Positions 35,245 to 44,004 of a DNA stretch of 64,000 bases are shown here, in pieces (the stretch's first letter is position 1; every line of letters begins with the position of its first letter). Under the pieces are notes generated by a model. The model was not told the origin of the DNA. It did no database searches and saw nothing but the letters and a program-made list of their open reading frames with translations. The stretch is taken from the NCBI GenBank assembly GCA_024275015.1, contig JAJRZW010000058.1:56123-120122 (forward strand). The letters run 5' to 3'. This DNA comes from Deltaproteobacteria bacterium (GTDB lineage Bacteria; Desulfobacterota; Desulfobulbia; Desulfobulbales; JAJRZW01). Position numbers and translations under genes: made by a program.

Positions 35245-36305
35245 TTATCAGCCCCGGAGACCATGGCCTCCTCAAAGGTGGCGATATCGGTGAGTACCGC
35301 CCTGGCGGCGACAACGAGATTCATTGCCACCGCCGCCCCGGTTCCCTCGCCAAGGCGGAGATTAAGGTCGAGAAGGGGGTCCTTGCCAAGGTATTCATGC
35401 ATCCTCCGGTGACCCGGTTCAACGCTGCGGTGGGCGGCAATAATGAAATCAGCCGCGGCCGGGGCAATGGCCCTGGCGATCATCGCCCCGGCGGTAGAGA
35501 TGAAACCGTCCACCAGCACCGGTTTACGGGCCGCGGCGCAACCAAGCACCAGCCCGGCAAGACCGCCGATCTCAAAACCGCCGACCTTGGCAAGGACATC
35601 AACCGGATCGGCGGGGTCGGGCCGGTTAAGATCAAGGGCGGTCTCGATCACCTTGATCTTATGGGCCAGCTGACCGTCGTCAAGGCCGGTACCGCGACCG
35701 GTGACCTCGGCCACCCCGCAGCCGCAGAGACAGGCGACAATGGCGGTGGACGGGGTGGTGTTACCGATCCCCATGTCGCCGGTGCCGAAAATATCCACCT
35801 CGTCAACAAGCCCCAAGGCAACATCAATCCCGGCCTCAATCGCCGCCACCGCCTCTTCCCGGCCCATGGCCGGACCGGCGGCGATATTGGCAGTCCCCGG
35901 GGCCACCTTGCGGTCGATGATCCTGCCGCTCGCGGCAAGCTCGCCGAGGTCGGCCGCCACCCCCATATCGACCACCACCACCTTTGCCCCGGCCTGCCGC
36001 GCCAAGGCGTTGATCCCGGCCCCGCCGTTGACGAAATTATGCACCATCTGCGGGGTCACGTCCTGGGGAAACCTGCTCACCCCCTCGGCCACCACCCCAT
36101 GATCACCGGCCATGGTCACCACCACCCGGCGGTCAACCGCCGGCTCCATGGATCGGGTCATACCGGCAAGGTCAAGGGCCAGATCCATCAAACGTCCCAG
36201 GGACCAATGCGGCAGGGCTAACTGGTCCAGACGCGCCTTCGCCTTTGCGCGCCATTCTTCGTCCTGACCACTGATTTTTGCCACCGTATCCGCAAGTAAA
36301 GCCAT
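35241..36305 (-). CDS. cobT: Nicotinate-nucleotide--dimethylbenzimidazole phosphoribosyltransferase
   Basis: The 354-residue enzyme activates the lower ligand base of cobalamin. It has TMAGDHGVVAEGVSRFPQ, the phosphate-binding GTGDMGIGNTTPSTA and the catalytic glutamate in LRLGEGTGAAVAM near the C-terminus. Length is normal. It lies 3 bp after cobU and overlaps cobS. Confidence 0.96.
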   Translation of the reverse strand: MALLADTVAKISGQDEEWRAKAKARLDQLALPHWSLGRLMDLALDLAGMTRSMEPAVDRRVVVTMAGDHGVVAEGVSRFPQDVTPQMVHNFVNGGAGINALARQAGAKVVVVDMGVAADLGELAASGRIIDRKVAPGTANIAAGPAMGREEAVAAIEAGIDVALGLVDEVDIFGTGDMGIGNTTPSTAIVACLCGCGVAEVTGRGTGLDDGQLAHKIKVIETALDLNRPDPADPVDVLAKVGGFEIGGLAGLVLGCAAARKPVLVDGFISTAGAMIARAIAPAAADFIIAAHRSVEPGHRRMHEYLGKDPLLDLNLRLGEGTGAAVAMNLVVAARAVLTDIATFEEAMVSGADK

Positions 36306-36308
36306 TTT

Positions 36309-36851
36309 TCATTCACTCCTTTTTTTTATCTGCACGGATTGACCGGCCACCACCAACACCACCTCGGCGGCGGCCGCGGCCACGGCCTGGTTCAGCCGCC
36401 CCACCAGATCACGGTACCTCCGCGCCAGCGGATTTTCCGGGACAATACTCCAGCCGACCTCATTGGTGACCATGATCACCGGCACCGCCGCGGCCGCGGC
36501 CGCAACGCATAGTTCTATCCCAAGTTCGCTTATCCTCTCTTCGTCAAGACGACGCTCCTCCGCCGAGACAAAGAGTAGATTGTTTACCCAAAGGGTAAGG
36601 CAGTCGATCAACACCACCCCGCAGTCATCCGCCCGGACCAGGGCCTGTTCCAGGGCCACGGTTTCCTCAACCGTGCGCCAGCCGGGACCGCGATCGTCCT
36701 TATGCCGTCTTATCCGGGCCGCCATCTCCGGATCGGTAACCGGGCAGGTGGCGATATAAAGACGATCCGGAGCCATGGCCTCGGCCCGCCTCTGGGCATA
36801 CGCGCTCTTGCCGCTTCTCGCGCCGCCGGTTACCACAATTATATCCGCCAT
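36309..36851 (-). CDS. cobU: Adenosylcobinamide kinase / guanylyltransferase
   Basis: The 180-residue enzyme has a P-loop GGARSGKS (residues 9-16), RIRRHKDDRGPGW with the guanylylated histidine, LIDCLTLWVNN and NEVGWSIVPENPLARRYRD. It phosphorylates cobinamide and attaches GMP. It lies between cobC and cobT on the same strand. Confidence 0.95.
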   Translation of the reverse strand: MADIIVVTGGARSGKSAYAQRRAEAMAPDRLYIATCPVTDPEMAARIRRHKDDRGPGWRTVEETVALEQALVRADDCGVVLIDCLTLWVNNLLFVSAEERRLDEERISELGIELCVAAAAAAVPVIMVTNEVGWSIVPENPLARRYRDLVGRLNQAVAAAAAEVVLVVAGQSVQIKKRSE

Positions 36852-36858
36852 GCTCTCC

Positions 36859-37464
36859 TCATGAAAACACTATTACCCCGCGGCCGTCGGTAAATATGTC
36901 CATGACTACAACTGCCGATGGTTTAACATCAAAAAGAAGGTATTGTGAAAGATCAAGACCAAGAAAATGACAGACCATAGTCCGGATAACCCCGCCGTGG
37001 GCCACCACCAGGACATTGCCATCCTGCCGCGCCAACGTATCAGCGCAGACCTTGACCCGGGCAATAAAATTGCCGACCCGCTCCCCCTCCGGAAAGACAA
37101 AATCCGGCGACCATACCGCCCACCTGGCTGCAATCCCGGGGTCACGACCACTGATCTCGCTGAAGTTCAGTAACTCCCAGCGTCCAAAATCGACCTCGCG
37201 GAGATCGTCAATGACCTCCGCTTCACCAAGGTCAAGCTCCCTGCCCATGATCGCGGCGCTCTCCCGCGCCCGCAACCTCGGGCTGACATAAAAGGCGGAA
37301 AAGTTCACCCCGGCAAGACGGGCGGCGGCGGCGCGGACCTGGGCCGGGGCCTCCGGCCCAAGAGACACGTCGCTCGCCCCGACCATCCGCCCGGCAAGGG
37401 CGGAGCCGGTGGAACCATGTCGCATGAGATAAATCCGGGTCGGTTCTTTTTCTTTTTCTGCCAC
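36859..37464 (-). CDS. cobC: Histidine phosphatase, probable alpha-ribazole phosphatase
   Basis: The 201-residue protein has the histidine phosphatase signature LMRHGST near the N-terminus and the second active-site histidine in VVAHGGVIRTM. The family is broad, but its place as first gene of the cobU-T-S operon points to removal of the 5' phosphate of alpha-ribazole phosphate (CobC). No cobalamin riboswitch is recognisable in the 130 bp upstream. Confidence 0.85.
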   Translation of the reverse strand: MAEKEKEPTRIYLMRHGSTGSALAGRMVGASDVSLGPEAPAQVRAAAARLAGVNFSAFYVSPRLRARESAAIMGRELDLGEAEVIDDLREVDFGRWELLNFSEISGRDPGIAARWAVWSPDFVFPEGERVGNFIARVKVCADTLARQDGNVLVVAHGGVIRTMVCHFLGLDLSQYLLFDVKPSAVVVMDIFTDGRGVIVFS

Positions 37465-37595
37465 TATTTCCCTGCGTTTTACGGTAAACTGTCGTGAATC
37501 GTATTTTTAAACCCCGTTGTCACCTAATGATGCGTAACCGCAACCCGTGTCGTCGTCTCTTCAACGACCCGGAAAACCATCAACCATGAACCGTT

Positions 37596-38609
37596 ATGGA
37601 TAACAACGAGCAGAAAAAACAGCAAGGCCAACCGGGACTTACCCGGCTCAAACTCCTGATCCACGGGGGATATTTTTTCTTCATCTCCTGGGTAGGAATT
37701 CGCTTCTTCCTCTTCTGGCTCTGGGCCTCGGGACAAAGCCAGAGCTTTGTAAGCCGTCCCGCGGCGGTCGAGGGATTCCTGCCCATCGGCGGTCTGGTCA
37801 GCCTGAAGATTCTCCTCACCGGCGGCGGCTGGGACCGCATTCATCCGGCGGGGCTGACCATCTTCATCGCCGCCCTGGGGACAAGCCTCATCTTCCGCAA
37901 AGGCTTCTGCGGCTGGGTCTGCCCGGTGGGATTCTTTTCCTGGCTTATCCAGAAAACCGGAGAAAAACTGGGATGGATCATCACCCCGCCGCCGATGGTC
38001 AATTATATCCTCATGGGGCTGAAATATCTGATCCTTGCCTTTTTTCTCTATATCATCGCCTGGAAAATGCCGCGCCCGGCCCTGGAAAAATTCAGCCGCA
38101 ACCCGTATAACCTGGCGGTTGACGCCCGAATGCTCCTCTTTTTTCTTGATCCCTCGGCAACCGCGGCAGTGGTGATGTCAACCCTGGTCGTTGGTTCGAT
38201 CTTCGTAAAGAACCTCTGGTGCCGCTACCTGTGTCCCTATGGCGCCATCCTGGGGCTTTTCGCAATGATCAGCCCGGCGGCGGTGGTTCGTGATGAAAAA
38301 AAATGCATCAACTGCCAACGCTGCGACAAGGCCTGTCCCGGCGGAATCAGGGTCAGCGGCAAAACGAGGGTGAATTCGCCGGAATGCGTCGGCTGCCTGC
38401 AATGCGTGGCCGGATGTCCGGTTGACGGCTGTATCGAAACCCGCCTGGGCGGCCGGAGCCTGAGCCGGTATCTGATCCCCGCCGGGGTGCTGACAATGAT
38501 GCTGGGCATGTGGATCTGGGCCCTCGCCAACGGCCACTGGCATACCGAACTTACCAACGAGGTGTTCAAGAACCTCTATCCCCTCGCCGGCCAATTAACC
38601 CACCCTTGA
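37596..38609 (+). CDS. NapH-like membrane polyferredoxin
   Basis: The 337-residue protein has five or six membrane helices and a C-terminal cytoplasmic ferredoxin region with CINCQRCDKACP and CVGCLQCVAGCP, each able to bind a [4Fe-4S] cluster. Additional cysteines in FCGWVCPVGFFSW and WCRYLCPYGAILG are typical of NapH/CcoG/YccM-type proteins. These pass electrons between the quinone pool and periplasmic or cytoplasmic partners. No partner gene is adjacent, so the substrate is unknown. It is divergent from the cobalamin operon. Confidence 0.88.
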   Translation: MDNNEQKKQQGQPGLTRLKLLIHGGYFFFISWVGIRFFLFWLWASGQSQSFVSRPAAVEGFLPIGGLVSLKILLTGGGWDRIHPAGLTIFIAALGTSLIFRKGFCGWVCPVGFFSWLIQKTGEKLGWIITPPPMVNYILMGLKYLILAFFLYIIAWKMPRPALEKFSRNPYNLAVDARMLLFFLDPSATAAVVMSTLVVGSIFVKNLWCRYLCPYGAILGLFAMISPAAVVRDEKKCINCQRCDKACPGGIRVSGKTRVNSPECVGCLQCVAGCPVDGCIETRLGGRSLSRYLIPAGVLTMMLGMWIWALANGHWHTELTNEVFKNLYPLAGQLTHP

Positions 38610-38650
38610 TGGCCGTCTCCAGACACCCCGGAGCTGTGGGGTCGTCTATC

Positions 38651-38801
38651 AGTCCGTTGAAAAACGGGCTGGTTGCGGTGCATGGACGCGCCGCCGATTT
38701 TATTGGTTTTTTCAAACCCAATAAAATCAAGAGGTTGGTCGGAACTTGTTTTGACCAACCGGGAGTTGAAAAAGCCAGGACGGCTTTTTCAACAGTCTGC
38801 T
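38651..38801 (+). repeat. Family B MITE-like repeat, copy B2
   Basis: A full-length copy with left hairpin AGTCCGTTGAAAAACGGGCT, the ATGGACGCGCCGCCGATTTT core, GAGGTTGGTC/GACCAACC and the right end GGCTTTTTCAACAGTCTG. The outer TTAA bases have decayed. It lies between two convergent genes. Confidence 0.85.
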
Positions 38802-38844
38802 ATTGAGCCCTCACGGATTCAGCGGTGTATAAAAACTCCGTGAT

Positions 38845-40527
38845 TCAACGCGAAAGCCGGCGGTACTTGATCCGGTGCGGCTGCTCGGCCTCGCGGCCGT
38901 GGCGACGACGGTAGTCCTCGGCGTATTCGGAGTAATTGCCGTCAAACCAGACCACCCGGCTATCGCCCTCAAAGGCTAATATATGGGTGGCAATCCGGTC
39001 TAAAAACCAGCGGTCATGGCTTACGACCACGGCGCAGCCGCCAAAATTTTCAAGCCCTTCCTCAAGGGCACGCATGGTATTGACGTCAAGATCATTGGTG
39101 GGCTCGTCAAGAAGGATGACATTGGCCATCTCCTTGAGCATGCAGGCAAGATGGACCCGGTTGCGCTGTCCCCCGGACAGGGAGGCCACCTTTTTCTGCT
39201 GTTCCGTGCCGGCAAAATTAAACCGGGAGACATAGGCGCGGGAATTTATCTCCCGGTTGCCGAGGTCAATGGTCTCGCTGCCGCCGGAAATGACTTCCCA
39301 CACGGTCTTGTCGCCATCAAGAGACTCCCGGGTCTGGTCGACATAGGCAAGCTTGACCGTATCCCCAACCACAAACGACCCCGCGTCCGGATCATCCTGA
39401 CCGGTAATGAGACGGAAGAGGGTGGTCTTGCCGGCACCGTTAGGGCCGACGACCCCAACGATCCCGCCGGCGGGAAGGGAAAAAGAGAGACCCTCAAACA
39501 ACACCCGGTCACCGACGGCCTTGGTGACCTTGTCGGCCTCGATCACTAATTTACCCAGCCGCGGTCCCGGCGGAATAAAAATCTGCATGTCCCGTAACCG
39601 TTCCCCGGTATCCTGGGCGAGAAGTTTTTCGTAAGCGCTGATCCTCGCCTTGGCCTTGGCGTGGCGCCCCTTGGGGGCCATGCGGATCCACTCAAGCTCC
39701 CGGGCCAGGGTCCGCTGCCGTGCCCCTTCCTTTTTTTCTTCCCGGGCCAGGCGTTTCTCCTTCTGCTCAAGCCAGGATGAATAATTACCCTTCCATGGGA
39801 TACCACGGCCACGGTCGAGTTCAAGGATCCATCCGGCGACGTTGTCTAAGAAATAACGATCATGGGTAACTGCGATTACCGTACCCTCGTAACGTTTAAG
39901 ATGCTGCTCGAGCCAGGCCACGGTTTCAGCGTCGAGGTGGTTGGTGGGTTCATCGAGAAGAAGGATATCCGGCTCCTGCAATAACAGACGGCATAGGGCG
40001 ACACGACGCTTCTCACCACCGGAGAGGACCGCGATCTTCGTCTCCCCCGGGGGGCAGCGAAGGGCGTCCATGGCCATGTCGAGACGGGAATCCAGATCCC
40101 AGCCGTTGACCGCGTCAAGCTTCTCCTGCACCTCGCCCTGCGCGGCAATTAGTTGTTCCATTGCCGCGTCGTCCATGGGCTCGGCAAAGGCGGCGTTGAT
40201 CTCGTTAAAACGGGTCAGAAGCGCCACCACCCCGGCCGCCCCCTCTTCGACCACCTCGCGGACGGTCTTGTCCGGATCAAGCCGCGGCTCCTGCTCCAGA
40301 TATCCCACCGAGATCCCGGGACTAACGTGGACCTCGCCGTCAAATTCCTTCTCGACCCCTGCCATAATCGACAGCAGGGTCGACTTGCCGGAACCATTAA
40401 GCCCCAGGACCCCGATCTTGGCCCCATGGAAATAAGACAGGGATATATTCTCCAATACCGCCCGGTTGGCAAAACGCTTACCGACCCGGACCATGGAACA
40501 GATAATTTTTTCCGCTTCTTCCGCCAT
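38845..40527 (-). CDS. ettA: ABC-F protein EttA (energy-dependent translational throttle)
   Basis: The 560-residue soluble protein has two ABC domains: Walker A GLNGSGKSTLL and GPNGAGKTTLF, signatures LSGGEKRRVALC and LSGGQRNRVHLA, and Walker B boxes LLLDEPTNHLD and ILLDEPTNDLD. They are joined by the P-site tRNA-interaction linker with ARISAYEKLLAQ. I start at ATG 40527, which has GAGGAA upstream and matches the family N-terminus. The frame opens further upstream at 40593. EttA binds the ribosomal E site and gates translation according to energy status. Confidence 0.93.
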   Translation of the reverse strand: MAEEAEKIICSMVRVGKRFANRAVLENISLSYFHGAKIGVLGLNGSGKSTLLSIMAGVEKEFDGEVHVSPGISVGYLEQEPRLDPDKTVREVVEEGAAGVVALLTRFNEINAAFAEPMDDAAMEQLIAAQGEVQEKLDAVNGWDLDSRLDMAMDALRCPPGETKIAVLSGGEKRRVALCRLLLQEPDILLLDEPTNHLDAETVAWLEQHLKRYEGTVIAVTHDRYFLDNVAGWILELDRGRGIPWKGNYSSWLEQKEKRLAREEKKEGARQRTLARELEWIRMAPKGRHAKAKARISAYEKLLAQDTGERLRDMQIFIPPGPRLGKLVIEADKVTKAVGDRVLFEGLSFSLPAGGIVGVVGPNGAGKTTLFRLITGQDDPDAGSFVVGDTVKLAYVDQTRESLDGDKTVWEVISGGSETIDLGNREINSRAYVSRFNFAGTEQQKKVASLSGGQRNRVHLACMLKEMANVILLDEPTNDLDVNTMRALEEGLENFGGCAVVVSHDRWFLDRIATHILAFEGDSRVVWFDGNYSEYAEDYRRRHGREAEQPHRIKYRRLSR

Positions 40528-40739
40528 TTTTTTCCTCATCCTCACCGCCACGGGATGCCGGCTTTTGTCACCTTCCCGACGGCGAAATAACAATTTTTGT
40601 CAAAAAAACGCTTAAACCGTAATTTATTCTCCCCAAACCGGGCAATACCCGGCAAAAGGCCGGCACACATCTTGCAAATTACTTTCACCGCTAGCAGTAC
40701 CAAGGTCTAAGAAATAAAAGGAATTTAATTAACATTTTC

Positions 40740-40769
40740 TTTACCTGAACGACATATTTTTTATAGAAT
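40740..40769 (+). promoter_or_regulatory. Likely promoter of the cNMP-PilZ gene
   Basis: TTTACC (40740-40745) and TAGAAT (40764-40769) are 18 bp apart in an AT-rich stretch 74 bp before the start codon. Confidence 0.4.
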
Positions 40770-40842
40770 CATTACTGTGTAATAATGGCGACAAAATTTA
40801 TAGTCGCTGATAAATGAGCAGTAATATCGAGGAGCCAATGAC

Positions 40843-41871
40843 ATGGAAGACCTGAGCAATCAGGAAGAACTGGTCAAAAAATACATCCGGGCCGGCAACA
40901 ATGATGCCGCGATCAAGTCTCTCCTCTTTCTCATCACCCGTTACGCCCAGCAGAAAAACTTTGCCAAGGCCGAACGCCTGCGGGAAAAAATTATCGAAAT
41001 CGAACCCATGGCCCTGACCGAAGCGATCAAGGCCAACCAGATCATCGAAGACGCCCGCATCAAAAAACTCGATCGCGGCCATACCGAGATATGGGCCGAC
41101 CTTTACGACGCCCTTACCATTGACGAAGGGCAGATCCTGTTTTCCGACATGCGCGAGACCGTTTTACGCCCCGACGACATGGTATTCCGCCAGGGGGAGA
41201 TGAACTCGCGCCTATACTTCATCAACTCCGGTCAGGGCAAACATATCTTCTCCCAGGGCAACCGCGAGATGTTCATCAAAAAGATAGGGCCGGGGAATGT
41301 CGCCGGAGAAGACACCTTCTTCGACGCCTCGGTCTGCACCACCTCGCTTATAACCATGTCACGGGTCAAGGTCAGTTTTATTGAACGCGATATCCTCACC
41401 AAGTGGAAAACCTCGTCCCCGGCCCTGGAAGAAAAACTCTACGACTTTTGCCAGAAGGGGGACAAAATCCACGACCTCTTGAGCCGCAACGCCATGGATC
41501 GCCGGACCCAGCGCCGGATCAACCTCACCGGCCGGGTTCTGATCCGGATGGTCAATGAAAAAGAAGAACCTGTGGGCAAAACCCTTGCCGGGGCCCTGAG
41601 CGATATCTCCGAGGGAGGCCTGTCGCTGTTTATCCAGGCCAAGGAACGCTCCAGCGCCCATATGCTCCTCGGTCGCCGGCTGAATATCCGTTTTAACCTG
41701 CCGCCGGACATGCGGGAAATAAACCGCACCGGCCTGTCTATCGGTATCCGTTACCACGCCGCCGGCTACGAAATGCGCAGCCATTACTCGGTTCATCTCC
41801 GCTTTAAGGAGAAGATAAACCCGGAGGAAATCCGCCGGGCCGAACAGTTTCTCCGCGCCTACGGGGGATGA
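40843..41871 (+). CDS. cNMP-binding-like and PilZ two-domain protein
   Basis: The 342-residue protein starts with a TPR-like helical segment (residues 1-75). A cyclic-nucleotide-binding fold follows (about 95-205, VLRPDDMVFRQGEMNSRLYFI), whose binding cassette is degenerate: GPGNVAGEDTFFD lacks the arginine. A PilZ domain ends the protein (about 222-335), with RRTQRRINLTGRV and SDISEGGLSLFI, the two c-di-GMP motifs. It may sense c-di-GMP, while the first domain may be structural or bind another ligand. GAGGAG precedes the ATG. It is monocistronic. Confidence 0.85.
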   Translation: MEDLSNQEELVKKYIRAGNNDAAIKSLLFLITRYAQQKNFAKAERLREKIIEIEPMALTEAIKANQIIEDARIKKLDRGHTEIWADLYDALTIDEGQILFSDMRETVLRPDDMVFRQGEMNSRLYFINSGQGKHIFSQGNREMFIKKIGPGNVAGEDTFFDASVCTTSLITMSRVKVSFIERDILTKWKTSSPALEEKLYDFCQKGDKIHDLLSRNAMDRRTQRRINLTGRVLIRMVNEKEEPVGKTLAGALSDISEGGLSLFIQAKERSSAHMLLGRRLNIRFNLPPDMREINRTGLSIGIRYHAAGYEMRSHYSVHLRFKEKINPEEIRRAEQFLRAYGG

Positions 41872-41880
41872 TTTTTCAGG

Positions 41881-41920
41881 CTGAAGGCTGAAGGCTGAAG
41901 GCTGAAGGCTGAAGGCTGAA
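41881..41920 (+). repeat. Heptamer tandem repeat (CTGAAGG)
   Basis: The unit CTGAAGG occurs 5.7 times without interruption, between the cNMP-PilZ and eda genes. Confidence 0.95.
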
Positions 41921-41992
41921 AAAAGGGTCGCCGCTTTTCATTAAACTGACGCAACATATTCCTTCCTCCGACGTTAGGACGGATACAAGCCC

Positions 41993-42616
41993 GTGAAAAA
42001 AAAAGCACTTCTTAAACCGGTGGTCGGCATCCTCCGGGGGGTTGACGCCGATTTCTTCCCCGAACTGATGACCACGGCCTTTGCCGCCGGCCTAACCGCC
42101 ATTGAAGTAACCATGAACACCGCCTCCGCCTGTGCCATGGTTACCGCCGTCCGCGACCGGGTCCCGGACGGTCGTCTCCTCGGCATGGGAACCATCCGCA
42201 ACCTGGCCGAGGCCCGGGCCGCCTTTGCCGCCGGGGCGATGTTCATGGTTACTCCCAACCTTGACCCCGAGGTCATTGAATTTGCCCGGGGAAAAAATCT
42301 GCCGATAATCGCCGGGGCCTTCAGCCCCACCGAAGTCTATCGGGCCTGGTCCCTTGGCGCCGATATGGTCAAAGTGTTTCCCTGCCGGGATCTGGGTCCG
42401 GAATATATCCACGAGCTCCTTGGCCCCTTTGACCACATCCCCATGGTCGCGGTTGGCGGAGTAAACCGTGAAAACGTCGCGGCATATCTCACGGCCGGGG
42501 CAGTGGGCGTGGGAGCAGGCAGCTCACTCTTCGGCCGCGAGGCCATCAAAAAACGCGATCTCGCGGCAATGACGACAAACATCCGGGCATTCCTGCAACA
42601 GACACAGATACGGTAA
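41993..42616 (+). CDS. eda: KDPG/KHG aldolase
   Basis: The 207-residue class I aldolase has Glu38 in LTAIEVTMNT and the Schiff-base Lys127 in GADMVKVFPC, with VGGVNRENVAAYLTAG as the phosphate-binding region. It starts with GTG at 41993. It cleaves 2-keto-3-deoxy-6-phosphogluconate or 4-hydroxy-2-oxoglutarate. No other Entner-Doudoroff gene is nearby, so the substrate is undecided. Heptamer tandem repeats flank it on both sides. Confidence 0.9.
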   Translation: MKKKALLKPVVGILRGVDADFFPELMTTAFAAGLTAIEVTMNTASACAMVTAVRDRVPDGRLLGMGTIRNLAEARAAFAAGAMFMVTPNLDPEVIEFARGKNLPIIAGAFSPTEVYRAWSLGADMVKVFPCRDLGPEYIHELLGPFDHIPMVAVGGVNRENVAAYLTAGAVGVGAGSSLFGREAIKKRDLAAMTTNIRAFLQQTQIR

Positions 42617-42633
42617 TATTACCATTTCACCTT

Positions 42634-42654
42634 CCTGTTTCCTGTTTCCTGTTT
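42634..42654 (+). repeat. Heptamer tandem repeat (CCTGTTT)
   Basis: Three perfect copies of a 7-bp unit, 18 bases after the eda stop codon. Confidence 0.9.
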
Positions 42655-42676
42655 GCGGAAAACCCGTTAGAATAAA

Positions 42677-42918
42677 GGATGTCGTCTTGAAAAATGAGGG
42701 TTTTCGTTCGAGGTCAAGGCATTGATTGACTCGTCAACAAACTATGATGGTATCGTAACAATTCCCCGCGGAGGCGTCTTCGGCGATTTTCGGAAAAAGC
42801 GCCGGGAGGCGGGATGGGTTAAGAAATCCCGCATGTTTGAGGGCATAGCCCGAGTTCGGGATTTCAGCAGCTCGCCGCCCGGGATCGGACGAAAAGACCA
42901 TGTTTCAAGATACCCTAA
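42677..42918 (+). repeat. Family E copy interrupted by family C copy C3
   Basis: The left part (GTCGTCTTGAAAAATGAGG, GTTCGAGGTCAAGG) is the left half of family E. At 42746 family C begins (GATGGTATCGTAACAATTCC) and continues to about 42888, with an empty TTAA. The right end of family E follows (GACGAAAAGACC, TTTCAAGATACCC). The right end of C3 is missing. Confidence 0.7.
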
Positions 42919-42952
42919 AGTCATTTGTGCCAATTTCACCAAGGAGAAATAG

Positions 42953-43891
42953 ATGTTCCGTCCCGAGATAAAGGTTATTGATTGTACCGTCCGCGACGGC
43001 GGACTGATGAATAAATGGCAGTTCTCGTTCGATTTCGTCCGTGATGTCTACCAGTCCCTGAGCCGGGCCGGGGTCGATTATATGGAAATCGGATACCTCA
43101 GCTCCGAATCGGCCTTTGACCGCAAGGCCGTCGGCCCCTGGCGCTTCTGCGCCGAGGCCGATCTGAAAAAGGTCACCGGTGACTCTGAAAAAACGATAAA
43201 ACTCTCGGCCATGGCCGATATCGGCCGGATTGAACTCGAAGATATCCCCCAGGCCAGTGACAGTTCCCTCGACATGATCCGGGTCGCCTGCTACGCCCAC
43301 CAGATAGATACGGCCATCCATCTCGCCGAACACTGTATCGACAAAGGCTACGAGACCACCATTAACCTGATGGCAGTGACCACCATCGGTCTGCGGGAAC
43401 TCGAAGAGGCCCTGGCCGACCTGGCCAGAAGCCGGGTGCCGATCATCTATCTGGTGGACAGTTTCGGGGCCATGTACCAAGAGGACATCGACACACTGGC
43501 AAAGAAATACCTCGACAGCCTCCCGGGCAAGACCATCGGCATCCACTGCCACAACAACCAGCAATTGGGCTTTGCCAATACCATCGCCGCGATCATCAAC
43601 GGCATCAATTATCTCGACGCCACCCTTTACGGCATCGGACGTGGTGCCGGCAACTGTCCACTTGAGCTTCTGCTCTCCTTTCTTAAAAACCCGAAATTCA
43701 ACGTCCGGCCGGTGATTGAGGCCATTGAAAAACAGATTTTGCCGGTACGGGAAAAGATTGACTGGGGTTATTTCGTCCCCTACATGGTCACCGGGGTCCT
43801 AAACCAGCACCCCCGCACTGCCATCGCCCTGATGGAATCGGACGACAAAAATCGGGTTACTGAATTTTATGATTCCGCCATCGACGCATAG
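42953..43891 (+). CDS. HMGL-like (DRE-TIM) aldolase
   Basis: The 312-residue protein has the DRE-TIM metallolyase start VIDCTVRDGG (metal-binding Asp10 and Arg14) and the metal-binding HCHNNQQLGFAN. These are shared with 4-hydroxy-2-oxovalerate aldolase and HMG-CoA lyase. GIGRGAGNCPLELLL is also close to DmpG-type aldolases. The usual DmpF dehydrogenase partner is absent, so the substrate is unknown. AAGGAG precedes the ATG. It ends with TAG. Confidence 0.85.
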   Translation: MFRPEIKVIDCTVRDGGLMNKWQFSFDFVRDVYQSLSRAGVDYMEIGYLSSESAFDRKAVGPWRFCAEADLKKVTGDSEKTIKLSAMADIGRIELEDIPQASDSSLDMIRVACYAHQIDTAIHLAEHCIDKGYETTINLMAVTTIGLRELEEALADLARSRVPIIYLVDSFGAMYQEDIDTLAKKYLDSLPGKTIGIHCHNNQQLGFANTIAAIINGINYLDATLYGIGRGAGNCPLELLLSFLKNPKFNVRPVIEAIEKQILPVREKIDWGYFVPYMVTGVLNQHPRTAIALMESDDKNRVTEFYDSAIDA

Positions 43892-44004
43892 CAGCCCATA
43901 TTTCAACGGTCTTATCGAGAGGCGGCAGCGACGGGGGAAATCAACGAATCCACACCATCCTGCCCGGGATATCCGGCGTGGGATACATAACAAGGGAGGA
44001 TGAG

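Noticed and set aside
35397..36221. Open frame of 274 codons on the plus strand
   Set aside because: Antisense to cobT. Rich in Gly, His and Pro as expected for the complement of a GC-rich gene.
37465..37595. Cobalamin riboswitch upstream of cobC
   Set aside because: The spacer is only 131 bp and I could not find the B12-box pattern or the required long fold.
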